Made by a program: the position numbers and the translations under genes. From Bacillota bacterium (GTDB lineage Bacteria > Bacillota_C > Negativicutes > Sporomusales > Sporomusaceae), in contig JAEZQV010000117.1 in NCBI GenBank assembly GCA_023441125.1, positions 1-16,244 on the forward strand: DNA of 16,244 nt, written 5' to 3'. Below, piece after piece: positions 1-6,048 of the stretch (the first letter of the stretch is position 1; each line of letters starts with the position of its first letter). The notes under the pieces are model-generated. The model saw only the letters and a program-made list of their open reading frames with translations. It was not told where the DNA came from and did no database searches.

Positions 1-251
1 CCCCCATAGTTATCGCCCATGCCGTCGCCATTGGCGCCAACCCGCTGACGTTTGCGCTCATTTTAGGTATGAACATGCAGCATCAGTATCTGTTGCCTGT
101 CAGCAACATGCCGAACGCGATTGCCATTGGCACAGGCCATGTAACTTCCAACGAAATCATCAGGACCGGGGCGGTCATGAGCATGCTGGCTGCCGTTGTG
201 ATGAGTGTCATGGTACTGACCTACTGGACTTGGCTGGGTGTCGTGCAGTAA
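1..251 (+). CDS. C-terminal end of DASS/SLC13-type sodium:anion symporter (partial)
   Basis: The frame is open from base 3 with no start in the window, so only the last 82 residues are present. The motif SNMPNAIAIGTG resembles the second SN(T/x)PxA-type substrate/sodium-binding loop of DASS/SLC13 carriers, which import dicarboxylates, sulfate or similar anions with Na+. It is preceded by a hydrophobic stretch (PLTFALILGMNM) and followed by a last membrane helix (AVMSMLAAVVMSVMVLTYW) and a short tail ending in VVQ. The substrate cannot be read from this fragment. A clear terminator follows 53 bases after the stop, so this is the end of a transcription unit unrelated to the redox genes downstream. 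The family call rests on a short segment and would be firmer with the upstream sequence. Confidence 0.75.
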   Translation, partial: PIVIAHAVAIGANPLTFALILGMNMQHQYLLPVSNMPNAIAIGTGHVTSNEIIRTGAVMSMLAAVVMSVMVLTYWTWLGVVQ

Positions 252-304
252 ATCAGCAGATTTTGACATAGGCTTGGTTTTTAAGCATACCCTGTGAATT
301 GATT

Positions 305-344
305 AGCCGTCTTTCGCTGTGATCAGCGGAAGACGGCTCTTTTA
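305..344 (+). terminator. Rho-independent terminator after the symporter gene
   Basis: AGCCGTCTT...CGCTG pairs with CAGCG...AAGACGGCT across a 4-base loop (stem arms 305-319 and 323-338, one mismatch), followed by CTTTTAG. The T-tract is only on the plus strand, so it serves the symporter gene and not the convergent DUF1450 gene. Confidence 0.8.
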
Positions 345-397
345 GTTTGCCAGGAGTATAAGTTTTAGGAGTCGCGGCCCTCCCCCTTGTATTTTAT

Positions 398-622
398 TTA
401 TTCCAGCAGATTGGCGATTTCCTCATAGAGATAGTGGGTAGTGTCACCCGTGACTAAGCTGTCATTGACCTTGGCAATATACATTTCGGCACAGTCGCCG
501 CACTCACCCAGGCAGGGTTCCACCGATACCGCGGTATTTCTTAGTTCTGCCCGGCATTTTTCCACCAGCTCCTCCATGCCTTCGTGCTTTACATTGTTTT
601 CGCAAAACTGTAATGTGTTCAT
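398..622 (-). CDS. DUF1450 family small cysteine protein (YuzB-like)
   Basis: 74 residues, similar in length and pattern to DUF1450 proteins such as Bacillus YuzB: an N-terminal FCENN motif, a central CLGECGDC cluster (Cys at about 37, 41 and 44) and a conserved C-terminal segment (AKVNDSLVTGDT then an EE..I..LL helix). The fold is thought to be thioredoxin/ferredoxin-like. The four cysteines could bind a [2Fe-2S] cluster or a metal, but I know of no proven activity. The start is fixed by AAGGAGG (plus-strand 631-637) eight bases upstream. The gene is divergent from the siroheme reductase operon and shares with it a 181-bp gap that holds a CRP/FNR-like palindrome, so a redox role controlled together with that operon is a reasonable inference. 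Confidence 0.75.
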   Translation of the reverse strand: MNTLQFCENNVKHEGMEELVEKCRAELRNTAVSVEPCLGECGDCAEMYIAKVNDSLVTGDTTHYLYEEIANLLE

Positions 623-704
623 GCCAATTGCCTCCTTATGCTGTTTTGCAGTTTAGTTTCAGCCGGACAGCGGCAAACTATGTACAGATATTTAAACAGT
701 AGCC

Positions 705-720
705 TGTGATAAACATCACG
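705..720. promoter_or_regulatory. CRP/FNR-family operator-like palindrome
   Basis: TGTGAT-AAAC-ATCACG is a near-perfect palindrome (5 of 6 positions per arm). It fits both TGTGA-N6-TCACA (CRP, HcpR-like) and the core TGAT-N4-ATCA (FNR). Its centre (712.5) is about 68 bases before the predicted transcription start near 781, a class I activator spacing. It lies in the divergent gap and could also affect the DUF1450 gene. The regulator cannot be named from the site alone. Confidence 0.6.
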
Positions 721-768
721 GCGGACTGTGACGGCTGCCAATGAATGGGAGAAAAAACTGTATTACAA

Positions 769-774
769 TATAAT
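769..774 (+). promoter_or_regulatory. -10 element of the siroheme reductase operon promoter
   Basis: A perfect TATAAT lies 30 bases before the first gene. The hexamer 17 bases upstream (TGGGAG, 746-751) is a poor -35, which fits a promoter that needs an activator bound at 705-720. Confidence 0.55.
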
Positions 775-803
775 CAAAGATACAGCAGGAAGGTGACAGC
801 GTA

Positions 804-1196
804 ATGGCTAATTTTGATAAACAGCAAATGATTTCCGAGTTTAAGAAACAGTTTGGCTTTGTGCCGCCTTGCGGTATGGGCGCAGCTGATTTGGGCGAAG
901 ATATGCAGAAACTGATCAGTGAGTATCATCACCTGATCTGGAGCGAGGGAGTCATTCCCCTGAAGTACCGGTATCTGATTGCCCTGGCTACCGCCGTCTA
1001 CGGCGACGACGATGTCCGGGCCAGGCTGGAATTGCTGAAAGCCCTGAATCACGGCGCCAGCCGCGAAGAAATTATTGAGGTGTTTCGTCAGCAGGTTTGG
1101 ATGAAAGGCGCCCATACCATTGTTAAACTTAATCCGTTGATTAAGTATATGGACACCATTTATGAAACAGCCCGCCGGGACGGCGAGCCTAATTAA
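804..1196 (+). CDS. Carboxymuconolactone decarboxylase-like (CMD/AhpD fold) protein without the CxxC pair
   Basis: 130 residues. Residues about 45-120 match the CMD/AhpD fold: a helix with YRYLIALATAV, the turn NHGASREEIIEV, then a final helix. In AhpD-type members the segment after LIALA carries a redox CxxC. Here it reads VYGDDDVRARLE, and the only cysteine in the protein is C23, outside the domain. A peroxidase/disulfide reductase role is therefore unlikely, and another role (structural, ligand binding or partner of the reductase) must be considered. It is the first gene of the operon, with AGGAAGGTGA upstream of an ATG start, and is followed after 49 bases by the siroheme reductase gene. 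The family call is good; the function is unknown. Confidence 0.8.
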   Translation: MANFDKQQMISEFKKQFGFVPPCGMGAADLGEDMQKLISEYHHLIWSEGVIPLKYRYLIALATAVYGDDDVRARLELLKALNHGASREEIIEVFRQQVWMKGAHTIVKLNPLIKYMDTIYETARRDGEPN

Positions 1197-1232
1197 TTAA
1201 TCTGGCATTGCGGAAAATATCAATACAAAATT

Positions 1233-1240
1233 AGGAGGTG
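1233..1240 (+). promoter_or_regulatory. Ribosome binding site of the siroheme reductase
   Basis: AGGAGGTG, five bases before ATG 1246, is close to the ideal anti-16S match and fixes the start. Confidence 0.75.
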
Positions 1241-1245
1241 GCAGC

Positions 1246-2214
1246 ATGCTGCCCAAAGGAGCAAACCTGCAAAAAATACGCGAAGGCAAACGTACGTATG
1301 CCATAACCCCCCATCTGCCCGGTGGCTTCATCAAACCGGACTTAATGCAAAAGTACGTGGATGTAACCAGAAAATACGGCGGTACCATGAAACTGACTTC
1401 GGCTCAACGGATTATGATTACCGGTCTTAAGGCCGAGGATATTGAACCCATTTGGGCAGAACTGGGCATGCAGCCGGCGCTGGGGTTTGCCAACTGTGTC
1501 CGCAGCGTTAAAATATGTCCGGGCAACGCCTTTTGTAAGCGCGGCAAACAGGACAGCATCAAGCTGGGCCTGGAACTGGACCGGCGCTATATCAAAAAGG
1601 AAATGCCCAGCAGGATTAAAATGGGAGTATCGGCCTGCCCGAACTCCTGCGGCGAATCGGTTGTCAAGGACGTTGGCGTTATTGGCACCGAGGCCGGCTG
1701 GGATGTCTATGTGGGCGGCAGCGCCGGTTCCCACCCGCGTTTGGCCGATAAACTGATTGAGAGTTTGCATTATGAAGACACCCTGAGGATCATCGATATT
1801 GTCATGCGCTACTATCAACAGCATGCCGACATTGAACGCATCGGCCAATTCATTGAGCGGATTGGTTTTGAGAAATTTAAAACCGATGTGTTCGCCGAAT
1901 TCTACGGGGAAAAGAGCGCCGCCACCGAGCCGCAGGCAGCACAGTCCGATGCCGGGGATAAAATCGTGCCTTTGCCCGGCGGTTTGACCGAAGGGGATTT
2001 GGTATTCGGCGATCCTATTACCCGCGACAGTGTGATTAGTGATATTATCCGGGTTTACCCGCAGACCATTCCGGTGTTCCGTTCTTTCGGCATGGGCTGC
2101 CTGGGCTGCCCGTCTTCCGCCGGCGAGCCTGTTGCGCAGGCTGCTGAGATCCATGGACTTAATTTACCGGAACTGATCGCTGCCTTAAACAAGGTAGTGC
2201 CGGCTAACAAATAA
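1246..2214 (+). CDS. Short siroheme/[4Fe-4S] sulfite- or nitrite-reductase-like protein fused to a C-terminal DUF1858 domain
   Basis: 322 residues in two parts. Residues 1 to about 222 form a single-repeat siroheme reductase: a ferredoxin-like half with TSAQRIMITG (51-60), then the cluster-binding cysteines C91-x5-C97 and C131-x3-C135 (ACPNSCGES), the usual ligands of a [4Fe-4S] cluster coupled to siroheme. The size resembles the small assimilatory-type sulfite reductases of anaerobes, but nitrite is an equal candidate substrate. After an Ala/Gln-rich linker (about 223-250), residues 255-318 match DUF1858, a short domain found near hybrid-cluster proteins and in ScdA-like proteins, with its CLGC pair (C285, C288) in GMGCLGCPS. 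C84 is an additional cysteine. No flavin domain is present, so electrons must come from a partner such as ferredoxin or NfnAB. The start is supported by AGGAGGTG. The unknown gene at 2229 follows after 14 bases. Confidence 0.85.
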   Translation: MLPKGANLQKIREGKRTYAITPHLPGGFIKPDLMQKYVDVTRKYGGTMKLTSAQRIMITGLKAEDIEPIWAELGMQPALGFANCVRSVKICPGNAFCKRGKQDSIKLGLELDRRYIKKEMPSRIKMGVSACPNSCGESVVKDVGVIGTEAGWDVYVGGSAGSHPRLADKLIESLHYEDTLRIIDIVMRYYQQHADIERIGQFIERIGFEKFKTDVFAEFYGEKSAATEPQAAQSDAGDKIVPLPGGLTEGDLVFGDPITRDSVISDIIRVYPQTIPVFRSFGMGCLGCPSSAGEPVAQAAEIHGLNLPELIAALNKVVPANK

Positions 2215-2228
2215 AGGGGGATGAACCG

Positions 2229-2897
2229 ATGAGCGCCTTTTTAGCACCGATTCATTACTGGTTATACACCAAAATCCGTTATGTTATTGAGCGGGAGCAG
2301 CTGCTGTATGAGGCCGCCGACGGTCTTTGCGGCGGTACGGCCGAGGAAGCGCGGGCCCAGGCCTGGCAAAGCTATGGTGAACCTTTGCCGGACACCGATT
2401 TAACGGAGCATATCGATCAAAGCAATATTCATGGCTGGCTGCAGCGGCAGATTAATATTGCTGAAAGCCGAGAAGCCGCCTTTGTGCAGGCGCTGATTGA
2501 CAACTGCGGCGATGCTGCCCTGGATGTGGCCCGCAAGGCCTTTCGTGAGCATGGCGCCCGCCTGGCCCGTCACGCCGACGGCCAGGGAAAATACGATACA
2601 GCCAGTGCGCCCGGACTGTATAAAACTGTTAATGATTACTACCTGAACGGCATGCCTTGTGACCAGGCCGATGCCGTAATCGAAAATACTCCGGATAAAA
2701 TGGTTTGGGAAAGTGCGGTTTGCCTGCAGGAACCTAACTGGAAACGGGCCGGGGCCGACGGCAAAATAATGAAAAGCCTGTATAATGAATGGCTGGCCAC
2801 TTTTGTTAACCTGTTAAACCCCGGCTTCACCTTTCAGCAAACGGCAGCAGCATCTGCCGGCAGTACCGTAAACCGTTATCAGATCATCAGGGTTTAA
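2229..2897 (+). CDS. Conserved-looking protein of unknown function in the siroheme reductase operon
   Basis: 222 residues; I do not recognise a named family. It begins with FLAPIHYWLYTKI (4-16) and a charged helix, has a helix-rich middle with H61, H68, H108 and H115, and ends with a W/C-containing region (GMPCD at 141-145, W160, C165) and a segment ending NPGFTF. The cysteines are C34, C93, C144 and C165. There is no signal peptide or clear membrane helix, so it is probably cytoplasmic. The start follows AAAGGGGG by six bases, and the gene sits 14 bases behind the siroheme reductase gene and before a hairpin, so it is the last gene of that operon. By position it could be an accessory or electron-transfer partner of the reductase; this is inference only. 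Confidence 0.7.
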   Translation: MSAFLAPIHYWLYTKIRYVIEREQLLYEAADGLCGGTAEEARAQAWQSYGEPLPDTDLTEHIDQSNIHGWLQRQINIAESREAAFVQALIDNCGDAALDVARKAFREHGARLARHADGQGKYDTASAPGLYKTVNDYYLNGMPCDQADAVIENTPDKMVWESAVCLQEPNWKRAGADGKIMKSLYNEWLATFVNLLNPGFTFQQTAAASAGSTVNRYQIIRV

Positions 2898-2900
2898 CCT

Positions 2901-2932
2901 GTAAGCCGCAGCCTGCTTAGGCTGCGGCTTAC
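2901..2932 (+). terminator. Perfect 13-bp hairpin at the operon end, without a T-tract
   Basis: GTAAGCCGCAGCC (2901-2913) and GGCTGCGGCTTAC (2920-2932) form a perfect stem around a 6-base loop, four bases after the stop at 2897. The following bases (CTATTCCC) are not a T-tract on either strand. It may be a weak terminator, a 3'-end stabiliser or a processing site that sets the ratio of the siroheme operon and the nfn transcripts. Confidence 0.6.
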
Positions 2933-2953
2933 CTATTCCCATCCGGTGGGAAG

Positions 2954-2970
2954 TTGTGATATAATTCTCA
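2954..2970 (+). promoter_or_regulatory. Probable nfn promoter region with a degenerate CRP/FNR-like site
   Basis: TGTGA-TATAAT-TCTCA (2955-2970) repeats the TGTGAT half of the palindrome at 705-720, with a poorer right half. It also contains a TATAAT (2960-2965) that could be a -10 in its own right, although no good -35 stands before it. Either reading places a promoter in front of nfnA; the sequence does not decide between operator and -10. Confidence 0.4.
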
Positions 2971-3016
2971 TGGTGTATTTTTGTCATAAAAAGTCGAAAT
3001 AAGAAGGGGAGATTAG

Positions 3017-3898
3017 ATGTACCAGATAGTCGCGAAACGGCAATTGGCACCACAAATTTATCTGCTGGATGTAGCCGCGCCCCGGGTGGCTAAATCGGCC
3101 AACCCGGGTCAGTTTGTCATAGTGAAAATGGATGAAAAGGGCGAGCGGATTCCCCTCACCATCTGCGATTATGATGCTGCCAGGGGCACAGTTACCATTG
3201 TGTTTCAGACCTTAGGGCAGTCAACCAGCGAGATGGCGCTTTACCAGCCGGGGGATTATTTCAGTGATTTTGCCGGACCGCTGGGGGAAGCCTCGGAATT
3301 TATTCATGAAGATATTGAACTGCTGCAGCGTCAGCGTCTGGTGTTTGTTGCCGGCGGCGTGGGCGCGGCTCCGGTATATCCCCAGGTAAAGTGGCTGCAG
3401 CAGCGCGGTGTTCAGGTAGATGTAATCATCGGCGCCCGGTCCCGTGACTTTGTCATCCTGGAAGAGGAAATGAAGGCACTGGGGGCTAGTGTGTACGTCA
3501 CCACCGACGACGGCTCTTACAGCCGCCAAGGACTTGTCACCGATGTGTTAAAGGAACTGGTTGACAGTGGCCGCCGCTATGACCATGTTATTGCCATCGG
3601 CCCTATGATTATGATGAAATTTGTGGCCAGGTTAACCAAAGAATATAACATTAAGACGACCATCAGCCTTAACCCGATCATGGTCGACGGGACCGGCATG
3701 TGCGGCGCCTGCCGTGTATCGGTCGGCGGCGCTATAAAGTTTGCCTGTGTTGATGGTCCCGAGTTTGACGGTCATCTGGTCGATTTTGATGAAGCTATGC
3801 GCCGGCAGGCGATGTATAAATCGGAAGAAGGCCGCTATCTGCTGGCCCTGGAGAAAGGCAGTCATGCCGGTGGCTGCTGCGGAGGTAAGCCGCAATGA
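3017..3898 (+). CDS. nfnA: NfnA, small subunit of NADH-dependent ferredoxin:NADP+ oxidoreductase
   Basis: 293 residues, matching the ferredoxin-NADP reductase-like/SudB/NfnA family. Domains in order: a flavin-binding barrel (about 1-100) with the FAD motif RIPLTI (44-49), a nucleotide-binding domain starting at VAGGVGAAPVYP (111-122), and a C-terminal [2Fe-2S] region with D224, C229, C232 and C244 (VDGTGMCGAC and FACVDGPEFDG). From memory, one Asp and three Cys are the ligands described for Nfn small subunits. With NfnB it interconverts NADH plus reduced ferredoxin and NADPH by flavin-based electron bifurcation in the cytoplasm. The tail carries an extra CC pair (287-288). AAGGGGAGA precedes the ATG, and the stop overlaps the nfnB start as ATGA. 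Confidence 0.88.
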   Translation: MYQIVAKRQLAPQIYLLDVAAPRVAKSANPGQFVIVKMDEKGERIPLTICDYDAARGTVTIVFQTLGQSTSEMALYQPGDYFSDFAGPLGEASEFIHEDIELLQRQRLVFVAGGVGAAPVYPQVKWLQQRGVQVDVIIGARSRDFVILEEEMKALGASVYVTTDDGSYSRQGLVTDVLKELVDSGRRYDHVIAIGPMIMMKFVARLTKEYNIKTTISLNPIMVDGTGMCGACRVSVGGAIKFACVDGPEFDGHLVDFDEAMRRQAMYKSEEGRYLLALEKGSHAGGCCGGKPQ

Positions 3899-5286
3899 GC
3901 AAAGCAGTAAGAGTGCCGGTACGGGAGCAATGCCCCCGGGAACGTGTAACCAATTTTGACGAGGTGTGCCTGGGTTATTCATTGGCAGAAGCCGTGGCGG
4001 AAGCGGCCCGCTGCTTACAGTGCAAGAATGCCAGATGTGTCGGTAACTGCCCGGTAGCGATTGATATTCCCGCGTTTATCGGTCATGTGAAGCAGGGAAA
4101 AATCGCCGAAGCGGCCCGGGTCATTGCCCAAGCCAGCGCCCTGCCGGCCGTATGCGGCCGGGTTTGCCCGCAGGAAAGCCAGTGTGAAGGCAAGTGCATT
4201 CTCGGCATTAAGGGGGAGGCCGTGGCCATTGGCAAACTGGAACGGTTTGTCGCCGACTGGGCCCGGGAAAATCAGATCAGCACGGCAGTGGCCGAACCCC
4301 TTAACGGCAAGAAAGTGGCTGTCATTGGCAGCGGACCGGCCGGATTGACCTGTGCCGGCGACCTGGCCCGCAAGGGCTACAGCGTCACTATTTTTGAAGC
4401 ATTGCACGAGCCGGGCGGTGTTTTAGTATATGGCATACCTGAGTTTAGGCTGCCCAAAGATACCGTTGTAAAAAGTGAGATTGCCAACCTTGAAAAAATG
4501 GGCGTCAACATTGAAACCAATGTGGTTATCGGCAAAACCCTTACCATCGACCAACTGCTGAATGAAGAAGGCTTCGACGCCGTATTTATCGGCTCCGGCG
4601 CCGGACTGCCCAAGTTTATGGGTATTGCCGGCGAAAACGCCAATGGTGTATTTTCGGCTAATGAGTTTTTAACCCGCAATAATCTTATGAAAGCCTTTAA
4701 GGCGGAGTATTCGACACCGATTAAAGTGGGTAAAAAAGTGGCTGTTGTCGGCGGTGGCAATGTGGCCATGGACGCTGCCAGAACTGCAGCCCGCCTGGGG
4801 GCCGAGACCCACATTGTCTATCGCCGTTCGGAGGCTGAATTGCCGGCCCGTGTCGAAGAAGTACACCATGCCAGGGAAGAAGGCATAATTTTTGATGTGC
4901 TGACCAACCCGCGTGAGATACTGATCGATGACAAGGGTTGGGTAAGCGGTTTGCAGTGCGTCCGCATGGAACTGGGTGAACCCGATGGCTCCGGCCGGAG
5001 AAAACCGGTCGCAATGCCGGGCTCCGAGTTTGTCCTGGCGGTAGACACCGTGATCATGTCGCTGGGCACTTCGCCTAACCCGCTCATATCCTCAACCACC
5101 CAGGGGCTGGACGTTAATAAATGGCAATGTATTGTCGCCGACGAGGAAACCGGCCTCACCAGCCGGGAGCGTGTCTATGCCGGCGGCGACGCCGTAACCG
5201 GCGCTGCCACCGTAATTCTGGCCATGGGAGCCGGCAAAAAGGCGGCCCAGGCTATTGATGAAATGCTTAGGGGTGAAAAGCAATAA
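3895..5286 (+). CDS. nfnB: NfnB, large subunit of NADH-dependent ferredoxin:NADP+ oxidoreductase (GltA-type)
   Basis: 463 residues, the usual length of NfnB and of single-gene GltA (glutamate synthase small-chain-like) proteins. The N-terminal ferredoxin-like part has two cysteine sets (C40, C43, C48, C52 and C87, C91, C97, C101) for [4Fe-4S] clusters. The FAD Rossmann motif VIGSGPAG is at 143-150, the NADP(H) motif VVGGGNVAMD at 284-293, and a C-terminal FAD motif YAGGDAVTGAAT at 428-439. GGAGGT (3881-3886) lies inside the end of nfnA and the start overlaps its stop (ATGA, 3895-3898), indicating translational coupling. That pairing favours NfnB over a stand-alone glutamate synthase subunit, for which no large-subunit gene is visible. 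A strong terminator follows after about 14 bases. Confidence 0.88.
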   Translation: MSKAVRVPVREQCPRERVTNFDEVCLGYSLAEAVAEAARCLQCKNARCVGNCPVAIDIPAFIGHVKQGKIAEAARVIAQASALPAVCGRVCPQESQCEGKCILGIKGEAVAIGKLERFVADWARENQISTAVAEPLNGKKVAVIGSGPAGLTCAGDLARKGYSVTIFEALHEPGGVLVYGIPEFRLPKDTVVKSEIANLEKMGVNIETNVVIGKTLTIDQLLNEEGFDAVFIGSGAGLPKFMGIAGENANGVFSANEFLTRNNLMKAFKAEYSTPIKVGKKVAVVGGGNVAMDAARTAARLGAETHIVYRRSEAELPARVEEVHHAREEGIIFDVLTNPREILIDDKGWVSGLQCVRMELGEPDGSGRRKPVAMPGSEFVLAVDTVIMSLGTSPNPLISSTTQGLDVNKWQCIVADEETGLTSRERVYAGGDAVTGAATVILAMGAGKKAAQAIDEMLRGEKQ

Positions 5287-5298
5287 AATTAATTTTAG

Positions 5299-5342
5299 AA
5301 AAACGGTTGCCCGGGATAGGACTCCCGGGCAACCGTTTTTAT
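5299..5342 (+). terminator. Strong Rho-independent terminator after nfnB
   Basis: AAACGGTTGCCCGGGA (5301-5316) pairs fully with TCCCGGGCAACCGTTT (5323-5338) around a 6-base loop, followed by TT and a short T-rich end. This ends the nfn operon. Confidence 0.9.
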
Positions 5343-5449
5343 ACTAGCCAGTTATCGTAAAAAAATTATGGTACTATCACCACCGGGGCTAAATGGCCAT
5401 ATTATGTACCGTAGAACAGTACTCAAGCAATCCGGAAAAGAGGTGAAAG

Positions 5450-5866
5450 ATGCCTAACTTAATTTTGGCCCCGGGCAGTCTGGCCGTATTGCTGTTTGTT
5501 GTCGAGGCCACGAGCAAATGGGTGCTGCTTGACAGTCAAGCCTTTTTCTTTGATATCGGTCCCAGACTTTCCTTATGGGCGGTGGCCATTTTTTCCACTC
5601 TGTCGGTAGCCAACCAGGGAGTACACCAGGAACGTTCGGTTATTGTAGTGCCGCCAAAGCTGCTCAGTTGTCTGCTGTTGTCCGTCTGTGCCTGGTTTAT
5701 CAGCTTTGTTACTTCCTGTAAGGCATCCATACTGTTTCAGAATTATGGCTGGACCAATACCCTTTGTGTGTATCTGCTCCTCAGTCTCTTTATTTCAGGC
5801 TTTGCCATCGGCTCGGCCCTAAGACAACTAGGCAAGAAAGGGGATGGAAGTATTGGCGGGTCTTGA
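5450..5866 (+). CDS. Small integral membrane protein of unknown function
   Basis: 138 residues with about four hydrophobic stretches (roughly 3-20, 37-55, 69-89 and 104-123) and a basic, glycine-rich C-terminus (QLGKKGDGSIGGS). I do not recognise a family. The start follows AAAGAGGTGA (5437-5446) with good spacing. It stands alone behind the nfnB terminator; a weak extended -10 (TGGTACTAT, 5369-5377) lies about 70 bases upstream but has no convincing -35. Its end overlaps a possible 34-residue membrane peptide gene, so the two may be made together. The neighbouring genes give no hint about function. Confidence 0.65.
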   Translation: MPNLILAPGSLAVLLFVVEATSKWVLLDSQAFFFDIGPRLSLWAVAIFSTLSVANQGVHQERSVIVVPPKLLSCLLLSVCAWFISFVTSCKASILFQNYGWTNTLCVYLLLSLFISGFAIGSALRQLGKKGDGSIGGS

Positions 5867-5948
5867 AGACATTATCAGATCGTCAGTATTTTTTGTGTCG
5901 CTATTTTCCGGTTATTTTGCCGGCAAAAAAATAGGCTTCTTCAATTAA
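5844..5948 (+). CDS. Possible 34-residue small membrane peptide overlapping the previous gene
   Basis: ATG 5844 opens a short reading frame of 34 codons that overlaps the last 23 bases of the 138-residue gene in another frame. The product begins MEVLAGLEDIIRSS, continues with a single hydrophobic helix (VFFVSLFSGYF, about 15-25) and ends in AGKKIGFFN, an arrangement typical of small inner-membrane proteins. GAAAGGGG lies directly upstream, although the spacing is short, so translational coupling or a TTG start at 5853 is possible. No homologue is known to me. The support is composition and position only. Confidence 0.4.
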   Translation: MEVLAGLEDIIRSSVFFVSLFSGYFAGKKIGFFN

Positions 5949-5962
5949 TTACAAACCAGAAA

Positions 5963-6023
5963 ATGCGGCGGACTGAAAGGATGACAGACACGGATCTGTT
6001 TTATCATCCTGCAGCCGCCGCAT
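5963..6023. terminator. Long interrupted inverted repeat between convergent genes
   Basis: The outer arms ATGCGGCGG (5963-5971) and CCGCCGCAT (6015-6023) and the inner arms AGGATGA (5978-5984) and TCATCCT (6004-6010) form a 61-base stem-loop, extended by CAGA/TCTG (5985-5988/5995-5998). It sits between the stop at 5948 and the minus-strand stop at 6049. A bidirectional terminator is the simplest reading, but there is no T-tract on either side. Confidence 0.5.
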
Positions 6024-6048
6024 AAGTGGTTATACGTGACAAGCCCGC

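Noticed and set aside
1342..2154. 270-codon minus-strand open frame inside the siroheme reductase gene
   Set aside because: Antisense shadow of a gene whose plus strand shows clear cluster motifs; no family resemblance and no supporting start site.
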